A stretch of 64,000 nt of DNA from JBDIAG01 sp963835085 (lineage in GTDB: Bacteria > Actinomycetota > Actinomycetes > Actinomycetales > CAWJMD01), in contig CAWIED010000001.1 in NCBI GenBank assembly GCA_963835085.1, positions 1,550,001-1,614,000 of the forward strand, read 5' to 3'. Shown piece by piece: positions 19,377-27,286 of this stretch. Below the pieces are notes generated by a model. That model was not told where the DNA came from. It worked only from the letters and a program-made list of their open reading frames with translations, and searched no databases. A program made the position numbers and the translations under genes. Each line of letters opens with the position of its first letter. Position 1 is the stretch's first letter.

Positions 19377-20725
19377 TCAGAGCACCGGCAGGTAGCGGCT
19401 CACTTCGAACGGCGTGATCTGATGCCGATAGGCCAGCCACTCCTCACGCTTGTTGCGCAGCACGAAGTCGAAGACCTGTTCACCCAGAACCTCGGCCATG
19501 AAGTCGCTGGCCTCGAGAGTGTCGATCGCCTCGCGCAGGCTCGACGGCAGCTCACGAATGCCGAGCGCACGACGCTCCTTGGGCGTCAAGGCCCAGACGT
19601 CGTCCTCGGCGCCCTCCGGCAGCTCGTAGCCTTGCTCGATGCCCCGCAGGCCTGCCGCCAGCAGCACCGCATAGGCCAGGTAGGGATTGCAGGCCGCGTC
19701 GAGGCCGCGGTGCTCGAGCCGTACCGAGGCAGCCTTGCCAGGCTTGTACATCGGCACTCGCACGAGCGCGGAGCGGTTGTTGTGCCCCCAGCAGACATAG
19801 GACGGCGCCTCGCCACCACCCCAGAGCCGCTTGAAGGAGTTGACGTACTGGTTCGTGATCAGCGTCATCTCCGACGCGTGCACCAGCAGGCCGGCCATGA
19901 ACTGCCGCGCGGTGCGCGAGAGCTGGTAGACGTCGCTGGGATCGTGGAAGACGTTGGTCTCGCCCTCGAAGAGCGACATATGGGTGTGCATGGCCGAACC
20001 CGGGTGATCGGCGAACGGCTTGGGCATGAAAGTGGCGTAGACGCCGCGTTCCAGAGCCACCTCCTTGACCACGGTGCGGAACGTCATGATGTTGTCGGCG
20101 GTGGCCAGGGCATCGGCGTAGCGCAGGTCGATCTCATTCTGACCGGGCCCGCCCTCGTGATGGCTGAACTCCACCGAGATGCCCATCGACTCGAGCACCA
20201 TGACGGCCGCGCGCCGGAAGTCGTGCGCCGCACCATGCGGAACGTGGTCGAAATAGCCGCGGTATCGATGGGTTCGGGAACCTGCCCACCCACCGGCTCA
20301 GATCCCTTGAGCAGGTAGAACTCGATCTCGGGATGCGTGTAGAAGGTGAGACCCATGTCGGCTGCCTTCTCCATCGAACGCTTCAGAACATTGCGGGGGT
20401 CGGCGTAGGCGGGCTCGCCATTGGATGTCGTCACGTCGCAGAACATCCGCGCCGTGCTCGTGCCGCCGGTGGCGTCAATGCGCCAGGGCAGCACCTGGAA
20501 ACTTGACGGGTCCGGCCGCAGCAGCATGTCGGCCTCGCTCACCCGGGCCAGGCCCTGCACTGCCGACCCGTCGAAGCCGATGCCTTCGTCGAAGGCCCCC
20601 TCAAGCTCCGCCGGGGCGATCGCGATCGACTTGAGGGTGCCGAGCACGTCGGTGAACCACAGTCGGATGAAGCGCAGGTCGCGCTCTTCGATCGTGCGGA
20701 GGACGAACTCCTGCTGACGGTCCAC
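19377..20725 (-). pseudogene. glnA2: glnA2-type glutamine synthetase with one-base frameshift
   Basis: The N-terminal part starts at GTG 20725 (VDRQQEFVLRTIEERDLRF), with AGGTGAAGGG upstream, and reads well to EPIDTA near 20257. There it shifts: GYFDHVPHGAAHDFRRAAV and everything to the normal end (ITPFEVSRYLPVL) lie in another frame. Restoring one G in the GCGGC run at 20256-20260 gives 449 residues, the usual GlnA2 length. All active-site segments are otherwise present (EFSHHEGGPGQNEIDLRY, MHTHMSLFEG, NSFKRL). GlnA2-type enzymes have been linked to gamma-glutamyl-polyamine synthesis in streptomycetes. Either a recent inactivating deletion or a base-calling error. Confidence 0.85.
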
Positions 20726-20818
20726 GCTGGTCCCTTCACCTCGCCGGTTGCCGACCCGATCCGGGCCGGTCAGCCCACTCTGCTGGCCAAGCCTGCCAGA
20801 CACGTTACGGTCTCACGC

Positions 20819-22423
20819 ATGAACGCACGCTCCGAAGCCAGCCGGGTTCCCCAGCACTCCACACGCTACGACGTGGTGATCGTAGGAGCCGGACATAACG
20901 GGCTCACGGCGGCGGCCTATCTGGCCCAGGCCGGGCGCAGTGTGCTGGTGCTCGAGGCGCTCGACCACGTGGGTGGCGCCACAGTCTCCGCCCAGGCGTT
21001 CGAGGGGGTCGACGCGCGACTGTCGCGCTACTCGTACCTCGTCTCCCTGCTGCCTCGGCAGATCGTGAGCGACCTGGCACTGCCGATCACGTTGCGGCGG
21101 CGCCGCTATGCCTCCTACACCCCGGTGCCAGGCGATCCGGACGGGCGTGGCCTGCTCGTCGATCACGACGACCCGGCCGCCACAGCGGCGTCCTTCCGGG
21201 CGGTCACCGGTGATGACACGGCGCTCGCACGCTGGCACGACTTCTACTCCCCCATCGCCCGGGCTGCCGAGCGACTCTTCCCCACCATGCTCGAGCCCTT
21301 GCGCACTGCTTCTGACCTCAGGCAGCTGGTAGACGACGACCAGACCTGGCACCTGCTCACCCGCAGCCCGCTCGGCCCCTCGGTGCGAGAACGGTTCACC
21401 GACGACACCGTGGCCGGCGTGGTGCTCACGGATGCCCTGATCGGCACGTTCGCCAGCACGGACGACCCGGGTCTCGCCCAGAACATCTGCTTTCTCTACC
21501 ACCTGATCGGCGGCGGGACGGGCGACTGGGACGTGCCGGTGGGCGGCATGGGCACCGTCAGCACCGGCCTGGCCACAGCGGCCGCCAGGGCCGGGGCAGC
21601 GTTGGTGACGAACGCCCGCGTGGTCGGCATCGACCCCGGCTCAGCGCACTCCGCGGCCGAGGTCACCTACACCGACGCGGAGGGCCGGGCGCACCGGGTG
21701 GGAGCCGATCACGTGCTGGCGGGCTGTGCGCCGGCCACCTTGGCGGGCCTGCTCGGCGCCGCCGACCAGCCGGGCGCAGCGCCCGTCGAGGGGGCCCAGC
21801 TGAAGGTGAACATGGTGCTCTCCCGGCTGCCCCGGCTGCGAGAGGACGTTGACCCGGTAGCCGCTTTCAGCGGCACGTTCCACATCAACGAGCAGGCCAG
21901 CCAGCTCGAACGGGCATACGCCCAGGCGTCCGCAGGCCAGCTGCCCGACCTGCCGCCGTGCGAGATCTACTGTCATTCTTTGACCGACGCATCGATCCTG
22001 TCCCCCGCATTGCAGGCGGCGGGCGCGGCGACGCTCACCATGTTCGCTCTGCACCTGCCCACCCGCCTGTTCGAGGCCGACAACGACGCGGCACGCGACG
22101 CGGCCCTGCAACGCTGCCTCGCCTCGCTCGACAGCGTGCTGGCCGAACCCATCGAAGACTGCCTGCTGCGTCGGGCGGATGGCACCGTCTGCCTCGAAGC
22201 CCGCACCCCGCTCGACCTGCAGCACGACGTAGGCCTGCCCGGCGGCAACATCTTCCACCGGCCACTGCAATGGCCTTTCGCAGAGGCTCCGGACGAGGCC
22301 GGCCGCTGGGGCGTGGAGACGACGCATCAGCGCGTTCTGCTGGCCGGAGCCGGCGCCCGCCGCGGTGGCGGCGTAAGCGGCATTCCCGGCCGCAATGCCG
22401 CCATGGCCGTGCTCGGGGTTTAA
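20819..22423 (+). CDS. FAD-dependent oxidoreductase, phytoene-desaturase/PYROXD2-like
   Basis: 534-residue flavoprotein of the CrtI/amine-oxidase superfamily. It has an N-terminal FAD motif, VVIVGAGHNGLTAAAYLAQAG, ending in the acidic LVLEALDHVGG (about 21-50). A second family motif, GGMGTVSTGLATAAARAGA, lies near 242-260. The C-terminal GAGARRGGGVSGIPGRNAAMAVL gives the third FAD contact. No carotenoid genes (crtB, crtE) are near, so a true phytoene desaturase role is doubtful; the PYROXD2-like group has unclear substrates. Divergent from glnA2 with only 93 bases between them. Confidence 0.8.
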   Translation: MNARSEASRVPQHSTRYDVVIVGAGHNGLTAAAYLAQAGRSVLVLEALDHVGGATVSAQAFEGVDARLSRYSYLVSLLPRQIVSDLALPITLRRRRYASYTPVPGDPDGRGLLVDHDDPAATAASFRAVTGDDTALARWHDFYSPIARAAERLFPTMLEPLRTASDLRQLVDDDQTWHLLTRSPLGPSVRERFTDDTVAGVVLTDALIGTFASTDDPGLAQNICFLYHLIGGGTGDWDVPVGGMGTVSTGLATAAARAGAALVTNARVVGIDPGSAHSAAEVTYTDAEGRAHRVGADHVLAGCAPATLAGLLGAADQPGAAPVEGAQLKVNMVLSRLPRLREDVDPVAAFSGTFHINEQASQLERAYAQASAGQLPDLPPCEIYCHSLTDASILSPALQAAGAATLTMFALHLPTRLFEADNDAARDAALQRCLASLDSVLAEPIEDCLLRRADGTVCLEARTPLDLQHDVGLPGGNIFHRPLQWPFAEAPDEAGRWGVETTHQRVLLAGAGARRGGGVSGIPGRNAAMAVLGV

Positions 22424-22466
22424 GGCGCGTCAGATGACCACTGCGCTCATTTCTGGCGCGCCCTAA
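22420..22466. repeat. TTAAGGGCGCGCC hairpin repeat, full copy
   Basis: TTAAGGCGCGTCAGATGA and TCATTTCTGGCGCGCCCTAA form an imperfect hairpin around CCACTGCGC. The stop codon of the preceding oxidoreductase (22421-22423) is part of the left arm. It may act as a terminator. Related to 35685-35735 and 11859-11880. Confidence 0.6.
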
Positions 22467-22612
22467 TCGCAATCCCGTTCGGTTAAGGCTCGAGGGGGTG
22501 TCAACCCGGCTTTCGGGGCTGCGTCTGGCGAGCAAGGCGCAACCCTTGTAGGAGGGTAAATCACAGTCTTTGCAGACTTCTGAGGCGATCTTCCACATAA
22601 GACGCCTGACAG

Positions 22613-22942
22613 GGTGCCGACTGCGGCGGAACGCCGCGGATGGCAGCACCGAATGACTGCAACTCCGGTTTCGGCGCTCAATGGGGTGCCAGCCGCGGCG
22701 AATACACCGCGAGTGGCACCATCGAACGAGCCCAACCCCGGTTCCGGCGCTGAATGGGGTGCCAACCGCGGCGGATACACCGCGGACGGCACCACTCAAG
22801 GACCCCAACCCCCGGTTCCGGTGCTCAACCTGGTGCCAACCGCGGCGGTTACACCGCGGACGGCACCACCCAACGACTCCAACTCGAGCTCCAGCGCTCA
22901 ACCTGGTTTGCCAACCGCGGCAACGTCACCGCGTGGGGCACC
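22613..22942. repeat. Tandem array of five about 73-bp hairpin units (array 1)
   Basis: Unit starts at 22613, 22685, 22758, 22832 and 22904. Each unit contains GGTGCC, then CCGCGG, an A/T-containing loop such as CGGATACA, CCGCGG again and GGCACC (a two-part stem with a small internal loop), followed by a less conserved linker of about 38 bases containing CCAACCCCGGTTCCGG-like sequence. The fifth unit is degenerate (GGTTTGCC). It lies in a 930-base gene-free gap; 22467-22612 shows nothing recognisable. Confidence 0.8.
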
Positions 22943-23314
22943 GCCCAGCAACTCCGGACCGTGAGGGATCGAGTCCGGTTTCTGGAGGCTGTGAACGGGG
23001 CCGGTTTCTAGCGCTTTGACGATGCCCCGCCGTGCGGGGCATCGTCGTAGCGCAGGAAAAGCCTGTGGCCCGCGACTGTCGAAACCGCCCTTTGCGGAAG
23101 ACCCGGGCAGACTGCGGCTTCCTACCACCCGGGGGTCCACCCGCCTACCGCCCGGCTCCGTCCACCTGTCCCATGGCTCGGCCCACCTGTCGCCCGGCTC
23201 TGCTCGCGCGTCGCTGACCTGCCGGGCCCCGTCGGCGAGCTGGCCCCGTCTGTCGCCGGGCCAGCTGGACAGATCTTGACATCCACACCAGACGACTAAC
23301 CGAACGGCATTGGC
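22943..23314. repeat. Long intergenic repeat, copy B, with strong hairpin
   Basis: Homologous to 11881-12299 and directly continuous with array 1. The hairpin at about 23011-23053 has 19-nt arms (GCGCTTTGACGATGCCCCG on the left) with a five-base loop. Compared with copy A, the stem pair G-C at the GGCG/CGCC position has become A-T (GACG/CGTC), a compensatory change. The block GCGGAAGACCCGGGCAGACT and the end block with CCGAACGGCATTGG are shared. Confidence 0.7.
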
Positions 23315-23356
23315 CCTAATCGCGTCCGCGCGGGTCTGACGAACGTGGGCCGCCGG

Positions 23357-23527
23357 TCACTTCCATTCGCGGTCTTCGGCATCCCACCGCTCGGTGTTCT
23401 CCTGAGCCTTCTGCAGAGCGTGCTCTGCGTCCGCACGCGTCGCGTAGGGGCCCATCAGGTCGGAGCTGTCGCTCTGGTGGCCCTCTTCGACCTGGTGGGT
23501 CTTGACGTTGAACCAGTAGTCAGCCAT
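23357..23527 (-). CDS. Small SPOR-like hypothetical protein
   Basis: 56-residue cytoplasmic protein starting MADYWFNVKTHQVEEG, with AAAGGAG upstream of the ATG at 23527. The sequence has an aromatic beta-strand (YWFNVKTHQVEEG), then a GPYATRADAEHALQKAQE helix, the pattern of a small SPOR-type fold common in actinobacteria, and an acidic-basic tail. It is divergent from map, 137 bases away. No biochemical function is known to me for these short proteins. Confidence 0.75.
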   Translation of the reverse strand: MADYWFNVKTHQVEEGHQSDSSDLMGPYATRADAEHALQKAQENTERWDAEDREWK

Positions 23528-23664
23528 TGCCTGCTCCTTTGTGGGTTGCGCGAACATGAGGTTGGGGGCATGAGGTCTGTAGAGCCCGGGGGCGCTGGTT
23601 ATGGTGCCAGCGGCAACCTACCCTCGTTGATCCCGGCCCGCAGGCTGCGACATAGAATCCCGGG

Positions 23665-24621
23665 ATGGCTGAGGCAGGCACCTATATCGCTCCCGGGGAC
23701 ACGTCAATCGCGGGCCTGGCTTCCCAGGGCACCGCTTCCAAGGATGCCGCTTCCAAAGACACAGCTCCGATCGGCCACCTGGTGCCCGGCATCATCGGTC
23801 CTCGGCGCGAGGTGCCGGCGAGCATCCCCCGTCCGGAATATGTCGGCAAGCCGGCGCCTGCCAAGTTCACCGGCTCCGAGGTCAAGGACGGCGAGACCAT
23901 CGAGAAGATGCGCCGGGCCTGCCGATTGGCTGCGCAGGCGCTGGCTGAGGTCGGCCGGCACGTACGGCCCGGAGTCAGCACCGACGAGCTCGATCGAGTG
24001 GGGCACGAATTCCTGTGTGACCACGGCGCCTACCCCTCCACCCTGGGCTATCGGGGATTTCCCAAGTCGCTGTGCACGTCGGTCAATGAAGTCGTCTGCC
24101 ACGGCATCCCCGATTCGACGGTGCTCGCCGAGGGCGACCTGTGCAACATCGACATCACGGGTTACCTCGACGGAGTGCACGGCGATACCAACGCCACCTT
24201 CATCGCCGGTGACACCGACCCGCAGACGAGCTTTCTCGTCGAGCACGCCTATGCCGCGATGATGCGTGGCATCAAGGCGGCTGTGCCCGGGCGTCGCGTC
24301 AACGTCATCGGCAAGGTCATTGAGTCCTACGCCCGTCGGCACGGCCTCCAGACCGTGCACGAGTTCACGGGCCACGGCATCGGCACGTCGTTTCATTCCG
24401 GACTCGTGATTCCGCACTACGACTCGGCGCCGAACTACGACGACCTGATTGTGCCCGGCATGACCTTCACCGTGGAGCCCATGATCACCCTGGGCACCCG
24501 GCACTTCGACATGTGGGACGACGGCTGGACAGCGGTCACCAAAGACCGCAAGCGGACGGCCCAGTTCGAGCACACGATTCTCATCACCGATGCAGGCTCG
24601 GAGATTCTGACTCTCCCCTGA
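23665..24621 (+). CDS. map: Methionine aminopeptidase type I
   Basis: Cytoplasmic metalloprotease removing the initiator Met from new proteins. 318 residues. Metal ligands are visible: two Asp in CNIDITGYLDGVHGDTNATF (about 163-182), His in EFTGHGIGTSFH (about 235-245), Glu in FTVEPMI (about 270) and Glu in AQFEHTILIT (about 302). The first 50 residues are a low-complexity extension (GLASQGTASKDAASKDTAP) before the conserved REVPASIPRPEYVGK region that type Ic enzymes share. A later start cannot be excluded, but no better ribosome site is seen. It stands alone. Confidence 0.93.
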   Translation: MAEAGTYIAPGDTSIAGLASQGTASKDAASKDTAPIGHLVPGIIGPRREVPASIPRPEYVGKPAPAKFTGSEVKDGETIEKMRRACRLAAQALAEVGRHVRPGVSTDELDRVGHEFLCDHGAYPSTLGYRGFPKSLCTSVNEVVCHGIPDSTVLAEGDLCNIDITGYLDGVHGDTNATFIAGDTDPQTSFLVEHAYAAMMRGIKAAVPGRRVNVIGKVIESYARRHGLQTVHEFTGHGIGTSFHSGLVIPHYDSAPNYDDLIVPGMTFTVEPMITLGTRHFDMWDDGWTAVTKDRKRTAQFEHTILITDAGSEILTLP

Positions 24622-24698
24622 TCTAGTCCACGGGGTGGGTGTCAGCGTGTCGTGCTGATCCGGAAGTGCCAGGGCTGGACCGCACTAGGTCGTCGAAC

Positions 24699-24757
24699 TG
24701 TGACGTTGTTCGCCGGGATGTCGCCAAGGTGGCGACGGATGGGCGAAGAACGTGACA
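24699..24757. repeat. 59-nt hairpin repeat, copy 2
   Basis: TGTGACGTTGTTCGCC pairs with GGGCGAAGAACGTGACA. Inside is a second stem, GTCGCC / GGCGAC, with an AAGGT loop. Homology to 42798-42856 extends about 60 bases to the left (shared CAGGGCTGG...). It lies 77 bases after map. Confidence 0.7.
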
Positions 24758-24809
24758 GGTCGACCCACGATCGTGCCAGCCTGCTCATTCTTGGCCGTTA
24801 CGCCAGATT

Positions 24810-25796
24810 CTACGGAGTGCTTGGTGTCGTGTCCGTGGCCGGCGCCGTGGGAACGTCCGAGGACGCGCTCGTAGAGGTGTTCGTGGGCGCGGGCGTAGGC
24901 GCGGTGGTCGGTGCGGTCGGGGAGGACGTGTGGTGAGGACGGGGATGAGGCGAGCGAGTCTTATGGGCTGACGGCGCCGAAGGCGACGGGCTCGTGGAGG
25001 AGTTCGTCGGCACCGGAACGGGCTCGGGGCTGACAGTCGTCGGGCTCGGGCTGGGGTCTGTCTTGTTCGGCGAGCTCGGCGATCCGGTCGTCGTGCCCAC
25101 TGGAGGCGATGTGGTGGTCGCCGGAGGTGCAGGCGTGGTCACCGGAGGTGAGGTAGGTGTGCCCGTCCCGGAATCCGGTGGAACAGGAGTCTTCGTCGGC
25201 GAGCCGGACGGATCCGTCGGCGGCTGGGTGGGATCGGTCGTGGTGGGCGAACCCGGAGGCGTGGAGTCGGTCGGGGACCCACCCAAGCCGGGCCTCGAGG
25301 TCGTTGTACCGGCAGCGGGGGGCGACCACTGCCTCGGGCTCGATGACGTGGGCGGAACAGCATGATCAGTGCCGCCCGGCGGTGGGGCTGGGGCAAGGAT
25401 GGCGGGCACGACAATCGTCATGACGGTGCGCATCCCGGCACTGTTGGTCACCTCGGTCCGCTGCACCTTGGCTGGAGGCGGACCCGCGATGGGCAGCAGC
25501 GGGGGCTGAAGGGGGGTCAGCAGCAGATCGGCGGTCCTCGCCGGCGCGGAAGCCAAGCGGTTGGCGGTGGGCGTCGAGTACAAGCCGAAAATGGCGCGCG
25601 CGACGAAGCCCTCCTGCACGCCACCACCGCCACCATCGCTGTCGATGCTCTCGCCGGGCGCGAGATGATCTGCGGCCATGGCCACCTGCTGCGGATGAGT
25701 GAACGCGTACCCCCCAGCGGTCAGAAGCGAGCATGCGACAAAGGCGCAGGCCAACTCAGCCGCGTCGCGCGGCATCCATCGTCTGCTGTGGGTCAT
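24810..25796 (-). CDS. Secreted Pro/Thr/Ser-rich protein
   Basis: 328 residues from ATG 25796, with GGGAGGGG upstream; an in-frame GTG at 25805 is an alternative. The N-terminus has a signal-like span, AELACAFVACSLLTAGGYAF, followed by an exported region of about 130 residues. The C-terminal 190 residues are almost entirely P, T, S and G (TPPGSPTTTDPTQPPTDPSG and similar), ending PTAPATDTTPSTP. Such mucin-like tails usually cross or extend beyond the cell wall. No sortase motif or catalytic domain is visible. An overlapping plus-strand frame of Gly/Val composition is its shadow. Confidence 0.65.
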   Translation of the reverse strand: MTHSRRWMPRDAAELACAFVACSLLTAGGYAFTHPQQVAMAADHLAPGESIDSDGGGGGVQEGFVARAIFGLYSTPTANRLASAPARTADLLLTPLQPPLLPIAGPPPAKVQRTEVTNSAGMRTVMTIVVPAILAPAPPPGGTDHAVPPTSSSPRQWSPPAAGTTTSRPGLGGSPTDSTPPGSPTTTDPTQPPTDPSGSPTKTPVPPDSGTGTPTSPPVTTPAPPATTTSPPVGTTTGSPSSPNKTDPSPSPTTVSPEPVPVPTNSSTSPSPSAPSAHKTRSPHPRPHHTSSPTAPTTAPTPAPTNTSTSASSDVPTAPATDTTPSTP

Positions 25797-25872
25797 CGAG
25801 TTCACCCCCTCCCGCCTGGTCGTAACTCTTTGTCGACCATTTCGTCACGTTTCTTGAGGCCTTACCCGAACC

Positions 25873-26061
25873 TTATGTGGATTGGCCGACACGCTGTGAC
25901 GATGATTCACTCGTTTGGAGCATTGAACGGCCACACCGTTGGCCGAGTTCCAGGAGACATGTGCCCTGGCCCACAACGGCGCCCACAGAGCAGAGCGTCA
26001 ACAGCGACAAACCGGCCCCGCCTATTCCCACCCACGACAGTCGATCCCACCAGGATGGCAC
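25873..26061 (-). CDS. Possible small membrane protein
   Basis: A 62-codon frame from GTG 26061 (VPSWWDRLSW) with one clear hydrophobic span, VGIGGAGLSLLTLCSVGAVVG, and a polar tail. It sits between the rnpB RNA and the secreted Pro/Thr-rich gene, on the same strand as both. The ribosome site is weak (AGGG four bases before the GTG). It could be chance; the rest of the 25797-26093 gap holds only the presumed promoter of the secreted-protein gene. Confidence 0.3.
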   Translation of the reverse strand: MPSWWDRLSWVGIGGAGLSLLTLCSVGAVVGQGTCLLELGQRCGRSMLQTSESSSQRVGQST

Positions 26062-26097
26062 GTTGCCCTGGTGACGCAACCGTGACGTTGGCCTACA

Positions 26098-26485
26098 GGT
26101 CGGGCGGACGAGCCGACCTGTACGCCGGGTTCTGTCCCTGCCGTCGGCAGGGGGCGACCATCCATCTCGGGAGTACGTTGCCGCACTCCTCCAGCGGTCT
26201 ACCCGGAAGCTCGGGCGAGCAGCCCTCGAACGCTTCCTGTCTGACCTTGCTCCGGGTGGGGTTTGCCTAGCCACCCCAGTCACCTGGGGTGCTGGTGGTC
26301 TCTTGCACCGCCGTTTCACCCTTGCCGGCCGACCGAGGTCGACTGGCGGTCTGTTCTCTGTGGCACTTTCCCGCGGGTCACCCCGGGTGGGCGTTACCCA
26401 CCACCCTGCCCTATGGAGCCCGGACGTTCCTCGGCGAGACCGGCCCAAGGCCGACTCGACGCGGCCGCCCGGTCGGCTCGTCCGC
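26098..26485 (-). ncRNA. rnpB: RNase P RNA, class A
   Basis: Catalytic RNA that matures tRNA 5' ends. The P1 helix is formed by CGGACGAGCCGACC near 26484-26471 and its complement at about 26105-26118. The minus strand contains the conserved GGGTGACCCGCGGGAAAGTG (P4/core region) and the 3' core with ACAGAACCCGGCGTAC. The length of about 390 nt fits actinobacterial class A RNA. A -10-like TAGAGT (26497-26492) lies seven bases upstream of the 5' end. An inverted repeat at 26094-26122 overlaps the 3' end and may terminate it. Ends are approximate to a few bases. Confidence 0.93.
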
Positions 26486-26626
26486 ACGCCCACTCTAGCG
26501 GGCAGTCTGGGCCACTTCACCACGGCCGACCAGAGCGACCGCGCGGGCAGGTTGACTATCGCGAGCCGGCCGATCGGGATTCCGGTGCCGGACGGATGGG
26601 CAGGCGCGAAACCAGCACTGCCGGCA

Positions 26627-27226
26627 CTACGCGAGCCGGTCGATGAGCTCGTCCAGCATGGAGTCCTCGTCCGGCCACGGAAAAGCCGGCACAGCCGCTC
26701 GCAACGAAACGTAACCATGCAGGGCCACCCAGAGAGCGAGCGCGTTCTGCCTGGTGGTCGCGTGCTCATCATGGCCTCGGTGCCGCGCAACGGCGTCGGC
26801 GAGCAGCGCGAACGCACCAGCCCCGGTCAGCTCTTCGGCCGGACGAGACTGGTTCACGGCACCGGTCTCCCCCGAGCGGTGCCGGGCGAACATGACCCGG
26901 TACCGGTGGGGACGCGCGGTCGCGAAGTCGAGGTACGCGCGACACACCACCTGAAGCTCGTCGCCGGGCTCCGTGGCCACAGCCGCGGCGAGGGCCGTCT
27001 CCAACTCACCGAAGGCCTGCTCGATCACGGCAAGGAGCATCTCGTCCCGATCGGCGAAGTGCCCGTAGATGGACGGTGCCGCGATGCCGATCCTGCGCGC
27101 CACAGCCCGCAAGGTCACGGCGTCCTCGTTGCCGCTGTCCTCCAGCACCGCAGCAGCCCCGGTCACGATCTCCGCACGCAACCTGGCGCCTTCTCCGCGC
27201 CGGTTCGGCCGCCTGGTCGAGCCCAT
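26627..27226 (-). CDS. TetR family regulator
   Basis: 199-residue repressor. Start at ATG 27226 (MGSTRRPNRRGEG); the open frame upstream is antisense to the next gene. The HTH is AVTLRAVARRIGIAAPSIYGHFADRDEMLLAV (about 37-68), and the C-terminal domain is of the TetR_C-like WHG type (HGYVSLRAAVPAFPWPDEDSML). Divergent from the TMEM175-like gene with the palindrome 27246-27263 between them, so it likely represses that operon and itself. Confidence 0.85.
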   Translation of the reverse strand: MGSTRRPNRRGEGARLRAEIVTGAAAVLEDSGNEDAVTLRAVARRIGIAAPSIYGHFADRDEMLLAVIEQAFGELETALAAAVATEPGDELQVVCRAYLDFATARPHRYRVMFARHRSGETGAVNQSRPAEELTGAGAFALLADAVARHRGHDEHATTRQNALALWVALHGYVSLRAAVPAFPWPDEDSMLDELIDRLA

Positions 27227-27245
27227 GCGCCAACACTTTACACCT

Positions 27246-27263
27246 GTTAGGCGATGGTCTAAC
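27246..27263. promoter_or_regulatory. Probable TetR operator
   Basis: GTTAG-n8-CTAAC, an 18-bp dyad with 14 symmetric bases, between the divergent TetR gene (start 27226) and the TMEM175-like gene (start 27287). Position and symmetry fit a shared operator. Confidence 0.5.
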
Positions 27264-27286
27264 CTCGCATCCGCAGGTGCAGCGTG

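Noticed and set aside
20819..22423. Carotenoid phytoene desaturase (crtI)
   Set aside because: No other carotenoid genes are nearby and the protein resembles the broader PYROXD2-like group, so no crt symbol is given.
22613..22942. CRISPR array
   Set aside because: Repeats and linkers are both similar between units, hairpin arms vary, and there are no cas genes. It fits a structured tandem repeat instead.
25873..26817. A 314-codon minus-strand frame through the RNase P RNA
   Set aside because: It crosses a clear rnpB. Only the downstream 62 codons, outside the RNA, are kept as a tentative small protein.
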